Below, in pieces: positions 18,914-29,552 of a DNA stretch of 64,000 nt (its first letter is position 1; each line of letters opens with the position of its first letter). A program made the position numbers and the translations under genes. Below the pieces are notes generated by a model. The model was given only the letters and a program-made list of their open reading frames with translations, was not told the origin of the DNA and did no database searches. The stretch is from Candidatus Hepatincola sp. Av (GTDB lineage: Bacteria; Pseudomonadota; Alphaproteobacteria; WRAU01; Hepatincolaceae): NCBI GenBank assembly GCA_023518375.1, contig CP068450.1, positions 248,001-312,000 of the forward strand, given 5' to 3'.

Positions 18914-20848
18914 ATGATTATAATAATGATTATTTTACCATTTATTACCTTTCTAGCTTCAGGGCTTATATCCTTTTATGTACCAAGTAGTGCTAAAAAG
19001 AATGTGTTAGAGTTTTTATCGTGGATAATTTCTATTTTAAGTTTAGGTATAACTTCAAGTATAGCTTTATTTGTGTTATTAAATAGGGTTCATTTAGGAG
19101 ATGTTTTAACAGTAAAAGGTTTTAATTGGTTTGTTTCAGGAAGTGTATCAGTAAACTTTGATTTTTACTTTGATGCACTAACAGCCTTAATGTTTTTCTT
19201 GGTTAGTTTTATTTCTTTTTTAGTACATTTTTATTCTTATTTTTATATGGATAAGGAAGATAACCTATCAAGATTTTTAGCTTTTTTAAGTTTATTTACT
19301 TTTTCTATGTTGTTACTAGTAAGTTCTAGTAATTTGATCCAAGCTTTTGTAGGTTGGGAAGGAATAAGTTTATGTTCTTATTTATTAATAGCCTATTGGT
19401 ACGAGGAAAATATTCCAAACTTAGCAGCTGCAAAGGCATTTTTAATTAATAGATTTGCCGACATAGGCTTTGTTTTAGGTATTTTTACAACCTTTGCCTT
19501 GTTTTCTAGTACAGACTTTACCGTAATTGCTGCAAATGCTACCGCCATGAGCCAAGCAACTTTTACAGTGTTAAACTTTGAATTTTCTACTGTTAGTTTA
19601 ATTTGTATATTATTCTTAGTGGCAGCTTTTGCTAAATCTGCCCAAATAGGTTTTCATATTTGGCTACCAGATGCTATGGAAGCTCCAACTCCTGTTTCAG
19701 CTCTTTTGCATGCTGCAACTATGGTAACCGCAGGGATATTTCTATTAGTAAAATTAGCACCAATATATATGTTATCGGAAATTAGTAACAATATTATTAT
19801 TATAGTATCTTCATTTACTATACTTTATGCTGCCGTTGTAGCTTGTGTACAAACAGATATAAAGAAAATAATAGCTTATTCTACAGTTTCACAATTAGGA
19901 TACATGTTTTTAGCCGTAGCTATTCAGGCATATAATGTAGCTATTTTCCACTTATTTACCCATGCTTTTTTTAAAGCCTTACTATTTTTAGCAGCTGGTA
20001 GTGTGATTCATTCAATGAAAGGGGAACAAAACATTAAAAATATGGGTAATTTATGGAAGAAAATACCTGTTACCTATTTTTGTATGTTAATAGGCTCGTT
20101 ATCTTTAATTGGTATACCAGGTTTTTCTGGATTTTATTCTAAAGAGATGATTCTAAATTTACTTTATTTACAAAACTCTTGGAAAAGTATAGCTTATTAT
20201 TCTGCTTTAGTTAGTATTTTATTCACAGCTTTTTATTCATTTCGGTTACTTTATTATGTATTTCACTCTAAAGAAAATTACGATGTAAAAACTGTTAAAG
20301 TTCATGAAAGCCCTGTGGGTATGCTGTTTGTATTGGTGGTGTTAGCTATATTTGCCATAGCTATTGGTAAGTTTGTATTTAATGACTTTGTAGGGCAAGA
20401 TTCAATAGCATTTTGGAAATCTTTATATTTTCAATTACAAGATAATACCTTAGAAGAAATGAAAGAAAAAATTAAGTATTTTTCTTTAGGATTAATTGTG
20501 ATAGCTTTTAGCTTATGTTATTTATTATATATCCGTGATGCAAAATCTTTACAAATAAAGAATAATATACCAGCCTTACATAAGGCTATGTTTTCAAATT
20601 TTTACTTTGATGCTTTTTACGATGTTGTAATTGTAAAATTTAGTAAATATATTGCAATGTTTCTTGCAATATTTGATAGTAATATAATAGATAAATATCT
20701 ACCTAATTTTGTAGCTAGTACAGTGTATAGAACATCAAGATTTTTTAATAAAACACAAAATGGTTTAGTGAGTTCTTATGCCATAGTAATGGTTTTTGGA
20801 CTATTTATAATTTTAACTTTATGCTTTATATTTTTGGGGATAACATAA
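18914..20848 (+). CDS. nuoL: NADH-quinone oxidoreductase subunit L
   Basis: A 644-residue antiporter-like proton-pumping subunit at the distal end of the membrane arm. The antiporter core is recognisable: GWEGISLCSYLLIAYW with the key Glu, a broken helix region with HIWLPDAMEAPTPVSALLHAATMV, and a lysine/histidine chain in later helices. The C-terminus includes the long lateral helix and a final transmembrane helix. nuoM follows with no gap. Confidence 0.97.
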   Translation: MIIIMIILPFITFLASGLISFYVPSSAKKNVLEFLSWIISILSLGITSSIALFVLLNRVHLGDVLTVKGFNWFVSGSVSVNFDFYFDALTALMFFLVSFISFLVHFYSYFYMDKEDNLSRFLAFLSLFTFSMLLLVSSSNLIQAFVGWEGISLCSYLLIAYWYEENIPNLAAAKAFLINRFADIGFVLGIFTTFALFSSTDFTVIAANATAMSQATFTVLNFEFSTVSLICILFLVAAFAKSAQIGFHIWLPDAMEAPTPVSALLHAATMVTAGIFLLVKLAPIYMLSEISNNIIIIVSSFTILYAAVVACVQTDIKKIIAYSTVSQLGYMFLAVAIQAYNVAIFHLFTHAFFKALLFLAAGSVIHSMKGEQNIKNMGNLWKKIPVTYFCMLIGSLSLIGIPGFSGFYSKEMILNLLYLQNSWKSIAYYSALVSILFTAFYSFRLLYYVFHSKENYDVKTVKVHESPVGMLFVLVVLAIFAIAIGKFVFNDFVGQDSIAFWKSLYFQLQDNTLEEMKEKIKYFSLGLIVIAFSLCYLLYIRDAKSLQIKNNIPALHKAMFSNFYFDAFYDVVIVKFSKYIAMFLAIFDSNIIDKYLPNFVASTVYRTSRFFNKTQNGLVSSYAIVMVFGLFIILTLCFIFLGIT

Positions 20849-22339
20849 ATGTTTTCTATACCTATCATCTCTTGTTTAATTTTACTACCTATAATTTCTA
20901 TATTTATTATTTTAACTATTAGGGGAGACGACGAAACTCTATATAAAAATGTAAAATATATTAGTATTTTAACTTCAATTATTCATATGGTGGCAACAAC
21001 TTATGTGTGGTTGAATTTTTCTAAAGTTGAATATACTTACCAGTTTATAGAAAAAGTTGCAATAATTCCTAACATTGACTTTAACTATTATATGGGAATT
21101 GATGGTATATCATTACTAATGATTTCATTATCTAGTATTTTAATACTATTTATTTTTCTATTTATAGATCTTCCCAAAGAAAATACTAAAGTATATGCTA
21201 TATCTTTTTTATTTTTACTATCTACTTCCGTTGGTACTTTTAGTGCTTTAGATTTAGTAATGTTCTATGTATTTTATGAAATGTCTGTTATTCCTGTTTT
21301 TTTCTTAATAGGCGTTTTAGGAGAAGGAGATAAAATATACGCTAGTTTTAAGTTTTTACTATACACAATGTTTGGTTCTATTTTAATGCTAGTAGCAATT
21401 ATTGTGATGTTATTTATAGCTAAAACTTCTTCAATTGCCGACCTAGATACATTTGCTTTTAGTTACAATTACCAAATATATTTATTTATAGCTTTATTTA
21501 TAGCTTTTGCTATTAAATCGGCGGTATTTCCTTTTCATACATGGATAACAGATACCTATGAAAGTTCTCCCTTAGCATTAAATATAGGGCTTTCAGGAAT
21601 CCTAATGAAGTTTGGTGTTTACGGTATTTTAAGATTCATTCTTCCAATTGCTCCCTTAGCAATTTTAGAATATGGTACTATTGTAAACATTCTATTATTA
21701 ATTACTTTAATTTATGCTGGTTTAATTGCTTTTCAAGAAACTAATTTTAAACGTTTGCTAGCTTACTTTTCTATGTCGCACGTAGCTTTAATTATTGCTG
21801 GAATTTTTTCAACAGATATTAAAGGAATTGAAGGTGCTTTATTTCAAGCCATGAGCCACTCTATTTATAATTTAGGCTTTTTCTTGGCATTAGTTTTTTT
21901 ACAAAGAAGGTACTATTCTAACCAAATTTCCGACTTTAAAGGTATAGCTAAAGTAATGCCAGTTTTTAGTGTGTTATTGTTTATTTTAGGTTTAGCTGCT
22001 ATTGGTTTGCCATTAACTAGTAGTTTTATTGGGGAACTACTATCATTATTTGGTATTTTTCAAACTAGTAGAGTATTTGCCTTTTTGTTTACCTTTTCTA
22101 TTTTAATAAGTGCTATTGTAATTATTAGGTTAAATAGAGAGGTACTTTTTGGAGGAGTTAACCAATATACAAAATCTTTTAAAGATCTACATACTTATGA
22201 GTTTTTATCGTTAGCTATTATTGTAGGTTTTATTTTATTTACAGGAATTTACCCCCATGTAATTTTAGATATTATTCATACAGCTGTGGCAAATATTATA
22301 GAGCAATTTAAAAATGGTATTAATATCACAGATATTTAA
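20849..22339 (+). CDS. nuoM: NADH-quinone oxidoreductase subunit M
   Basis: A 496-residue antiporter-like pump subunit. The core motifs are FYVFYEMSVIPVFFLIGVLG (with the essential Glu) and the broken-helix segment FPFHTWITDTYESSPLALNIGLSGILMKFG. About 14 helices. It starts at the base after the nuoL stop. Confidence 0.97.
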   Translation: MFSIPIISCLILLPIISIFIILTIRGDDETLYKNVKYISILTSIIHMVATTYVWLNFSKVEYTYQFIEKVAIIPNIDFNYYMGIDGISLLMISLSSILILFIFLFIDLPKENTKVYAISFLFLLSTSVGTFSALDLVMFYVFYEMSVIPVFFLIGVLGEGDKIYASFKFLLYTMFGSILMLVAIIVMLFIAKTSSIADLDTFAFSYNYQIYLFIALFIAFAIKSAVFPFHTWITDTYESSPLALNIGLSGILMKFGVYGILRFILPIAPLAILEYGTIVNILLLITLIYAGLIAFQETNFKRLLAYFSMSHVALIIAGIFSTDIKGIEGALFQAMSHSIYNLGFFLALVFLQRRYYSNQISDFKGIAKVMPVFSVLLFILGLAAIGLPLTSSFIGELLSLFGIFQTSRVFAFLFTFSILISAIVIIRLNREVLFGGVNQYTKSFKDLHTYEFLSLAIIVGFILFTGIYPHVILDIIHTAVANIIEQFKNGINITDI

Positions 22340-22358
22340 AAATAAGGGTTAATTAATT

Positions 22359-23834
22359 ATGAAAAGTGTTGGTTTATCTAACTTTATTATTGCAATTCCA
22401 GAAATATACTTAGTATTAATTGCTTTTACTATATTATTATTTGGTTTAACGCAAAATATTAAAGAATATGTAGAAAAAATTGTGTTTTTTTATAAGATAT
22501 CTTATATTACAATGTTTTCTATTTTTTTAAGTATTATTTTAATAATATCTATTGGTGATATTTATGTAGCATCTTTTAATGGGATTTTTATGATCTCCCC
22601 GATGATCTACGTTTATAAAATAATTTTATTGTTATTAGTACTAATGATTACCATATTATCTCGTAGATATTTAATAGATATTGAAATGTTTAATTACGAG
22701 TATTTAGTAGTTTTTTTATTTTTTGTTGTAGGAAACCTTTTAATGGTATCTAGCAACGACTTTCTAGCTTTTTATATAACCTTAGAGCTAACCACAATTT
22801 GCTTATATATTTTAATGTTTATGGATAAGTATAGTAATTTTTCTATGGAAGCAGGTATTAAATACTTTTTATTAGGAAGTTTAGGAACAGCCTTTTTATT
22901 ATATGGTATTTCTTTATTATATGGTTATACTGGTAATACTAGTTTTACCGAAATAAAAACCTTTTTACAGAATAAACCCGATAATTGGATTGCCATTATT
23001 GCCTTAGTTATGATTATTGTTGGAATAGGTTTTAAACTATCTTTAGTGCCTTTTCATATGTGGACTCCTGATGTTTATAAAGGAGTAAATAACTTTGTTT
23101 TACTATTATTAGCTGTTATTGTAAAAATTTCTGTGATATTTATTTTTGTAAGAATTTTATGGGAACCTTTACTATACATGAGGGATCAATGGCAATATAT
23201 TATTGAATTACTAATTGTATTATCGGCAATTATTGGTTTTATTGTGGCAATTTACCAAACTAGTTTAAAAAGTTTCATTGCTTATAGTTCAATTGGTAAT
23301 ATGTCTTATGTTTTATTAGCCGTATTAAACCCTTCAGTCCTTTCTATGAAAAGTATTACTTTTTATTTAGTTTCTTATTCAGTAGCTTTAATTGGCTTTG
23401 TTGCTAGTTGTATGTTAATAAAGAAAGATAACAAATTTATAGAAGAAATTTACGATCTAAAAGGTTTATATAAATACCACCCTTATTTAGCTTTTATGAT
23501 TACTGTATTTTTATTATCTTTAGCCGGTATACCTATTACAGCAGGCTTTTTTGCTAAAGGCTTCATATTATTTGCAACAATTAAGTTACATTTGTTTACT
23601 TTAGCTGTGGTTGTGGCTGTTTTAAGTGTAGTAATTATGTATTACTATTTCCGCATTATTAGAGTTATGTATTTTACTTATGAAGATGAAGGAGATGATT
23701 TACAACTATCCTATGCCAAAACAAAAGTAGATTTAAGCATAGTATTATTAATATTATTTACCTTTACACTTGGCTTTGTTTTCTTGTTATATCCTATTAA
23801 TTCGTTATTAAGTAATTTCTTAGTCCTGTTATAA
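22359..23834 (+). CDS. nuoN: NADH-quinone oxidoreductase subunit N
   Basis: A 491-residue antiporter-like pump subunit, last of the nuo genes. Landmarks are FYITLELTTICLYILM with the conserved Glu and KLSLVPFHMWTPDVYKG with pump residues. About 14 helices. birA follows after two bases, so the biotin ligase, pantothenate kinase and RNase J genes are probably read from the same transcript. Confidence 0.97.
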   Translation: MKSVGLSNFIIAIPEIYLVLIAFTILLFGLTQNIKEYVEKIVFFYKISYITMFSIFLSIILIISIGDIYVASFNGIFMISPMIYVYKIILLLLVLMITILSRRYLIDIEMFNYEYLVVFLFFVVGNLLMVSSNDFLAFYITLELTTICLYILMFMDKYSNFSMEAGIKYFLLGSLGTAFLLYGISLLYGYTGNTSFTEIKTFLQNKPDNWIAIIALVMIIVGIGFKLSLVPFHMWTPDVYKGVNNFVLLLLAVIVKISVIFIFVRILWEPLLYMRDQWQYIIELLIVLSAIIGFIVAIYQTSLKSFIAYSSIGNMSYVLLAVLNPSVLSMKSITFYLVSYSVALIGFVASCMLIKKDNKFIEEIYDLKGLYKYHPYLAFMITVFLLSLAGIPITAGFFAKGFILFATIKLHLFTLAVVVAVLSVVIMYYYFRIIRVMYFTYEDEGDDLQLSYAKTKVDLSIVLLILFTFTLGFVFLLYPINSLLSNFLVLL

Positions 23835-23836
23835 TT

Positions 23837-24565
23837 GTGATATTCCTATGTTGCCATAATACTCTGCCTAGTACTAACACTTATGTTAAGAATTGGGTAG
23901 AACAAAGTAAAGTTTCTCAAGAAATTGCTATTTTAGCTAATACTCAAACCGCAGGAGTTGGTAAAAGATCTGCCACATGGGTATCTTATACTGGTAACGT
24001 TCATTTAAGTATAGTATTAGATATTGAAAAATATTTTGGTAAGCCTAATTGGGGAGTTATTAGTTTATTAGTTGGAACTATTGTAAGGGACGTTCTTCAA
24101 AATTATATTAAAAAATCTACAGTAGTTTTTAATAAGTGGCCTAATGATATTATGGTAAATAATAAAAAAATAGCAGGTATTTTATTAGAGTTAGTAAAGA
24201 ATAAAAAGGGAGTAGAGCATATCATAATAGGAATTGGCGTTAATTTAGTAAAAGCTCCAACAATAGCTAATTATCAAACTATTGCTTTACAAGATGTTAT
24301 TAAACCGTGTATTTCTAATATAGAGTTTTCTGAGCAGGTTATTCAATATTTAACTGGCTATTTGCAACAAGACTATATGAAATATAAAAATAATATAGTA
24401 AACTTATGGCTTGCTAAGGCGTATAAATTAGGTGAAATAATAAAGGTAAAAACATCAAATACTTTAGAGTTAGGAGTTTTTAAAGGTATAACACCTAAGG
24501 GAGAGCTAATCCTGATGCAACATAACCAAGAAAAATATTTAAGAGTGGGAGACATACTATTCTAA
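23837..24565 (+). CDS. birA: biotin-[acetyl-CoA-carboxylase] ligase
   Basis: A 242-residue monofunctional biotin protein ligase, lacking the N-terminal DNA-binding domain of the E. coli type. Signature regions: NTQTAGVGKRSATWVS (the biotinyl-AMP loop, usually GRGRxGRxW, here GVGKRSATW), FNKWPNDIMVNNKKIAGILLE with the catalytic Lys, and IIGIGVNLV. The C-terminal small beta domain is present. It activates biotin and attaches it to the carboxylase carrier. The start is GTG, two bases after nuoN. The 3' end overlaps the inferred coaX start. Confidence 0.92.
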   Translation: MIFLCCHNTLPSTNTYVKNWVEQSKVSQEIAILANTQTAGVGKRSATWVSYTGNVHLSIVLDIEKYFGKPNWGVISLLVGTIVRDVLQNYIKKSTVVFNKWPNDIMVNNKKIAGILLELVKNKKGVEHIIIGIGVNLVKAPTIANYQTIALQDVIKPCISNIEFSEQVIQYLTGYLQQDYMKYKNNIVNLWLAKAYKLGEIIKVKTSNTLELGVFKGITPKGELILMQHNQEKYLRVGDILF

Positions 24566-25326
24566 AAAATGAGTTAATTATAGCTGTAGACTTAGGTAAT
24601 ACAACTTGTGAATTTGCCTTAATGATAAATGGAAAAGTTACAGATAAATTCTACCTTAGTTCTATAGACTTTAACCTACAAGTAATTCATAAGGCATTAC
24701 TTAAGCATGTAGATTTTTCTTTAAACCCTAAATTTATTATTTCGTCAGTTAGTAAGTATGGTGAGGAACTTTTTTTATATTTAAAGAATACTTTTAAATG
24801 CCCCACTTATACAATTAAGCAAGAGCTTCATCAAACTAATATTAAATATTTACCATCCCAAAAAGATGCCATAGGTACTGATATTCTTTGTAAAGGAGCA
24901 TGGGTAGTAAACTCCTTAAAAATTGATGCCTTAATTTTAGATGTTGGTACAGCTACGGTAGTGCAATATATGAATAAACAGCAAGAGCTAGCTAAAGTAG
25001 CAATTACTTTAGGTTTAGGAACCATATATAGGAATATTAGCCAGATTGCCTCGTTACCTTTAGTAACGCCAAAGAAAGTAGAACATGCCTTAGGTACAGA
25101 TACGCAAAGTGCTATTGAATCCGGAGTTTTTTGGGGCTATATTGGTATGGTTAATACTTTATTGCAGAAATCTATAACTGAAACAAAATGCAAGAATGTA
25201 TTTATAACAGGTGGTTTAGCTGAATTGATATTAAATGAAATTTGTATACCATTTATTTATAATCCAAATATTGTTTTTGAGGGCATAAATATGATATATC
25301 AGCTTAATAAAGAACTTATGGAGTAA
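24559..25326 (+). CDS. coaX: type III pantothenate kinase, probable ATT start
   Basis: The first enzyme of coenzyme A synthesis, type III form (ASKHA fold). The phosphate-binding motif DLGNT, essential in CoaX, lies upstream of the first in-frame ATG (24622), inside ELIIAVDLGNTTCEFALM. Reading the frame back to the preceding ribosome site GGAG (24548-24551), the only plausible initiation codon is ATT at 24559, seven bases later. That overlaps the birA stop and gives a 255-residue protein of normal length. The second motif GTDILCKGAW and the third DVGTATVVQYM are intact. The ATG at 24569 is out of frame and stops after two codons. Two bases separate it from rnj. Confidence 0.85.
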   Translation: MLKNELIIAVDLGNTTCEFALMINGKVTDKFYLSSIDFNLQVIHKALLKHVDFSLNPKFIISSVSKYGEELFLYLKNTFKCPTYTIKQELHQTNIKYLPSQKDAIGTDILCKGAWVVNSLKIDALILDVGTATVVQYMNKQQELAKVAITLGLGTIYRNISQIASLPLVTPKKVEHALGTDTQSAIESGVFWGYIGMVNTLLQKSITETKCKNVFITGGLAELILNEICIPFIYNPNIVFEGINMIYQLNKELME

Positions 25327-25328
25327 CT

Positions 25329-26969
25329 ATGGGTAAAGATTATAACGTACGTTTTGTTGCCTTAGGAGGTATTGGGGAAATAGGTTTAAACTGTTACTTA
25401 TATTCCCATGTGAATAAGGAAGACACAGAACATTTAATGGTAGATTGTGGTGTAAGTTTTAGGGATACTAAACTTACTAGTGCTGAAATATTCATGCCAG
25501 ATATTACTTATTTAAGTAGAGCTAATACTTCTTTAGCAGGTATTGTCATAACCCATGGGCATGAAGACCATATAGGTGCTTTACCTTATTTGTTAGATAA
25601 ACTAGGCTTTCCACCAGTTTATGCTACGCCTTGGACAGCAAGCCTAATTGAAGCTAAATTAAAAGAAACAAATATTTTAGAAAAAGCAACCATTATTCCC
25701 ATTACTACCAAACAAGAATATAATATTGGTTCTTTTAAGGTAAAATGGATTCCAACTTACCACTCTATTTTAGAAAATACTACATTAGTAATTACTACAG
25801 CTAAAGGGAAAATAATACATTCAGGAGATGTTAAACTTCATTATAATAACCCTGATATTATGAAAAATTATGAAAATTTAGCTTTAGAAAAAGCAGAGTA
25901 TTTATTTTGCGATTCCACCAATGTAAGGCAAAAGGGTATAGCGGGCGATGAAGCCTCATTATACGAGGATTTCTATAAACTCATAGCAAGTGCTAAAAGT
26001 GTTTGTTGGGTAACCTTATTTGCTAGTAATTTAGAAAGAGTCAGGTTAATTGCCCAAGTAGCACAAAAACTAAAAAAGCGTATAGTGTTATTTGGCAGAT
26101 CCTTAGAAACATATACTAAAATTGGGCTTGAACATGGTTACTTAGATTCTAACTTTTTTATTAGTGAAAAAGAGTCAGAAAGTTTCCCTAGAAATAAACT
26201 TATTTTTCTAGTTACTGGCTCGCAAGGGGAGGTGAAATCTGCTTTATCTAGTATTGTTAGTGGTAAACATAGGCAAAAATTTCATGAAGATGATATTGTT
26301 TTATTTGCTTCAAAAATTATTCCAGGAAATGAATTAAAAGTTTTTAAATATTATAATTTATTATCAGAGCAAGATATAACCTACTATACTGCCTATGATT
26401 ATAATATCCATGTGTCGGGGCATGCTACTAAACAAGAACTAGCAGAAATTTATAAATACGTGAATCCGAAGTATGTGATACCAATTCACGGGGAAGCCTT
26501 ACACATTAAAGCAGCAATGGAATTAGCATGGGCTGAAGGCTTTAACAGCGAACATTTTTTTTGTGGTGAAGTTGTAGAACTATTTGAAGGAGAGCCACAA
26601 GTAATAGAGCAAATAGAAGTAGGAAAACTAGTTTTTGAGGGCAATAGAATTGCTAGCTTCTCCGAGGAATTCTTTAGGGAAAGAACTAAAGTATTTTACG
26701 AGGGTACTGCTTTTGTAACCATAGGGATTGATAACCACAAAATACAGCATTTTCATTTAGATATTATTGGTTTAGTAACTACTTTAGAGCATGAATTATT
26801 TAGTGCAGAGATTAAATACAGGCTAGAAAGTTATTTACAGGGTAATACTTTAATATTTAATAATCATGCTACAGAAATAGCTGAAGAAATAAGGGTAATT
26901 ACCAGAAAATATATTGCTTCTAAGTTAGGTAAAAAGCCAATTGTGAAAGTACATGTTGTTAAAATATAA
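25329..26969 (+). CDS. rnj: ribonuclease J
   Basis: A 546-residue metallo-beta-lactamase/beta-CASP nuclease with 5'-3' exonuclease and endonuclease activity on RNA. The zinc motif THGHEDHIGALPY is at residues 75-87. Other landmarks are HSGDVK, the beta-CASP segment LVTGSQGEVKSALSSI and VSGHATKQELAEIYKYVNPKYVIPIHGE. The birA-coaX-rnj order downstream of nuoN is typical of alphaproteobacteria. Last gene of the long nuo-led run. Confidence 0.96.
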   Translation: MGKDYNVRFVALGGIGEIGLNCYLYSHVNKEDTEHLMVDCGVSFRDTKLTSAEIFMPDITYLSRANTSLAGIVITHGHEDHIGALPYLLDKLGFPPVYATPWTASLIEAKLKETNILEKATIIPITTKQEYNIGSFKVKWIPTYHSILENTTLVITTAKGKIIHSGDVKLHYNNPDIMKNYENLALEKAEYLFCDSTNVRQKGIAGDEASLYEDFYKLIASAKSVCWVTLFASNLERVRLIAQVAQKLKKRIVLFGRSLETYTKIGLEHGYLDSNFFISEKESESFPRNKLIFLVTGSQGEVKSALSSIVSGKHRQKFHEDDIVLFASKIIPGNELKVFKYYNLLSEQDITYYTAYDYNIHVSGHATKQELAEIYKYVNPKYVIPIHGEALHIKAAMELAWAEGFNSEHFFCGEVVELFEGEPQVIEQIEVGKLVFEGNRIASFSEEFFRERTKVFYEGTAFVTIGIDNHKIQHFHLDIIGLVTTLEHELFSAEIKYRLESYLQGNTLIFNNHATEIAEEIRVITRKYIASKLGKKPIVKVHVVKI

Positions 26970-27373
26970 CCTTCATAAATAAACATCTTCTACCTATATT
27001 CATTTAATTATATTGTTATTGCATTTCTAATGCTATAAAACCACTTTACTAATACTAATAACCACTAGGAATAAGGTAGGTTTTATAAAAAATTCCCAAA
27101 AGGCATAAAGCAAATTTTGTTATAAATTCTCTAAAGGAATATAATTATAGCTCCTTAAACAATTAGTTTTGTAATGCAACTACTCAAGGGGAATAAATAA
27201 AAATTATATACACTTCCTAAGGTAGTATTGTATAAAAATACTATAATACTTATCTTATTCAGGGTATAAGAACTTAGTAGCCTAAGTATAATTGCAAAGC
27301 CTATATTAAAATACTTCATCATTCCATTTAGGTATACCTTTTTACTATTATCTAACAAGATAAAGAGACAATC
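26970..27373. other. gap of about 400 bases with no gene recognised
   Basis: AT-rich sequence between rnj and the glycosyltransferase pair. A 67-codon minus-strand frame (27155-27358) shows no family resemblance and has low-complexity hydrophobic content, so it is not called. No clear terminator was seen after rnj. Confidence 0.4.
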
Positions 27374-27456
27374 ATAAGGTTACATATTGGTACTTTTTTA
27401 ATAAATTATTGTATAATACATTAGTTAAATAATTAATAGTCTAAAAGGAATACATT

Positions 27457-28458
27457 ATGAGTGAATTAAATATTTGTTATATATGTAACAATACTCTGTC
27501 CTATGTAGAAATGATGGGTATTTCAATATACTCTCTTATATATAATAAAGCCCTTTCTACAAATCTTAATATTCATATTATTCATAATGGTCTTAATAAG
27601 GAATACCAAGATAAATTACAAGCTATGGAAACAGCTCAAGTTAAACTTTCTTTCATGTTAATTCCCACTGAACTAGAGAATTTATTAGCAATGGAGCCTG
27701 ATACAAACTACTTAGGTCATCCTGAAACGACTTATTTAGGTAATAGTTGTTTATGGCGTTTATATATTCCTACTCTTTTTTCTAATTACGAGCGAATATT
27801 ATATATAGATTGTGATACAATAATTAGGAAAGATTTAGCAGAGTTAAGCACAATAGATTTTGAAGATAACTATTGCTGTGCGACCAAAACTGATTTTTTT
27901 AACCTTAAGTTATTTTCATATGAATATATAAAATATCAAGATAAATATTATCATAAAAGTACATATTATACTAAAATATTAGATTTTCCTTTGGAATATT
28001 TTGAAAAAGATAAAAAGCCTTACGTTAATGCTGGGATTTTACTATTTAATATCCCAAAAATCAATAAAGATAATTTAGTCCAAAAACTTATAGATAATGT
28101 TAACAAATACAAAGAATGTTTAATCTTAGCAGATCAAGATGTTATTCCCAAAACCTTTGGTTTACAAATTAAAGACTTAGGTATCCAATATAATTTTTAT
28201 ACTAAAGATAAAGACTATCATAATGCTAGTATTATTCATATAATTGGCAAAACCAAGCTTTTTCATTTTAGTAGTTGGTATCGTTGTCATTACTTTCATG
28301 AATATATCAAGTATTTACAAGGTAGTCCTTTTGCTAGAAATAAATATAAAATCTTCATATTGTATGTAATAACAAAAATTCGTCAGTATATAGTATGTGT
28401 AGAAAATAGTTTAAAGTTTATGAAAAGAAAGAAGAAAGAAATCGTAAGTAACTATTAA
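27457..28458 (+). CDS. family 8 glycosyltransferase, copy 1
   Basis: A 333-residue GT-A fold enzyme of family GT8 (LgtC/lipopolysaccharide galactosyl- or glucosyltransferase type), which transfers sugars from nucleotide donors. The metal-binding DxD is D118-C119-D120 in RILYIDCDTIIRKDL. The NAGxLLFN motif (PYVNAGILLFN), DQD and the metal-ligand H261 in HIIGKTK follow. The basic C-terminus (KFMKRKKKE) suits inner-membrane association. A ribosome site AAAGGA lies eight bases before ATG. Copy 1 keeps the canonical NAG but has KL where the family has KP after HxxGxx. Probably modifies a surface glycan; acceptor unknown. Confidence 0.88.
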   Translation: MSELNICYICNNTLSYVEMMGISIYSLIYNKALSTNLNIHIIHNGLNKEYQDKLQAMETAQVKLSFMLIPTELENLLAMEPDTNYLGHPETTYLGNSCLWRLYIPTLFSNYERILYIDCDTIIRKDLAELSTIDFEDNYCCATKTDFFNLKLFSYEYIKYQDKYYHKSTYYTKILDFPLEYFEKDKKPYVNAGILLFNIPKINKDNLVQKLIDNVNKYKECLILADQDVIPKTFGLQIKDLGIQYNFYTKDKDYHNASIIHIIGKTKLFHFSSWYRCHYFHEYIKYLQGSPFARNKYKIFILYVITKIRQYIVCVENSLKFMKRKKKEIVSNY

Positions 28459-28550
28459 AAGTAATATATAAGGTTACATATTGGTACTTTTTTAATAAAT
28501 TATTATATAATACATTAGTTAAATAATTAATAGTCTAAAAGGAATACATT

Positions 28551-29552
28551 ATGAGTGAATTAAATATTTGTTATATATGTAACAATACTCTGTCCTATGT
28601 AGAAATGATGGGTATTTCAATATACTCTCTTATATATAATAAAGCCCTTTCTACAAATCTTAATATTCATATTATTCATAATGGTCTTAATAAGGAATAC
28701 CAAGATAAATTACAAGCTATGGAAACGGCTCAAGTTAAACTTTCTTTCATGTTAATTCCCACTGAACTAGAGAATTTATTAGCTATGGAGCCTGATACAA
28801 ACTACTTAGGTCATCCTGAAACAACTTATTTAGGTAATAGTTGTTTATGGCGTTTATATATTCCTACTCTTTTTTCTAATTACGAGCGAATATTATATAT
28901 AGATTGTGATACAATAATTAGGAAAGATTTAGCAGAGTTAAGCACAATAGATTTTGAAGATAACTATTGCTGTGCGACCAAAACTGATTTTTTTAACCTT
29001 AAGTTATTTTCATATGAATATATAAAATATCAAGATAAATATTATCATAAAAGTACATATTACACTAAAATATTAGATTTTCCTTTGGAATATTTTGAAA
29101 AAGATAAAAAGCCTTACATTAATACTGGGGTTTTACTATTTAATATCCCAAAAATCAATAAAGATAATTTAGTCCAAAAACTTATAGATAATGTTAACAA
29201 ATACAAAGAATGTTTAATCTTACCAGATCAAGATGTTATTGCCAAAACCTTTGGTTTACAAATTAAAGACTTAGGTATCCAATATAATTTTTATACTAAA
29301 GATAAAGACTATCATAATACTAGTATTATTCATATAGTTGGCAAAAACAAACCTATTTATTTTAGTAGTTGGTATCGTTATCATTACTTTCATGAATATA
29401 TCAAGTATTTACAAGGTAGTCCTTTTGCTAGAAATAAATATAAAATCTTCATATTGTATGTAATAACAAAAATTCGTCAGTATATAGTATGTGTAGAAAA
29501 TAGTTTAAAGTTTATGAAAAGAAAGAAGAAAGAAATCGTAAGTAACTATTAA
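28551..29552 (+). CDS. family 8 glycosyltransferase, copy 2
   Basis: A 333-residue paralogue made by the tandem duplication. Identical to copy 1 over roughly the first 190 residues, it then differs at about a dozen residues around the active site: NTG in place of NAG, P-D-Q-D-V-I-A in place of A-D-Q-D-V-I-P, and HIVGKNKPIY in place of HIIGKTKLFH. The DxD (residues 118-120) and the metal-ligand His (261) are retained. Copy 2 restores the family's KP but has the less usual NTG. The changes may alter donor or acceptor choice. It has its own copy of the upstream region, so it can be expressed independently. Confidence 0.88.
   Translation: MSELNICYICNNTLSYVEMMGISIYSLIYNKALSTNLNIHIIHNGLNKEYQDKLQAMETAQVKLSFMLIPTELENLLAMEPDTNYLGHPETTYLGNSCLWRLYIPTLFSNYERILYIDCDTIIRKDLAELSTIDFEDNYCCATKTDFFNLKLFSYEYIKYQDKYYHKSTYYTKILDFPLEYFEKDKKPYINTGVLLFNIPKINKDNLVQKLIDNVNKYKECLILPDQDVIAKTFGLQIKDLGIQYNFYTKDKDYHNTSIIHIVGKNKPIYFSSWYRYHYFHEYIKYLQGSPFARNKYKIFILYVITKIRQYIVCVENSLKFMKRKKKEIVSNY

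Noticed and set aside
27155-27358. 67-codon minus-strand frame before the glycosyltransferase pair
   Set aside because: Low-complexity hydrophobic content, no ribosome site and no family resemblance in a very AT-rich gap.
27457-29552. Glycosyltransferase pair as an assembly duplication artefact
   Set aside because: The copies differ at many positions, with clustered amino-acid changes, which a duplicated contig would not show.
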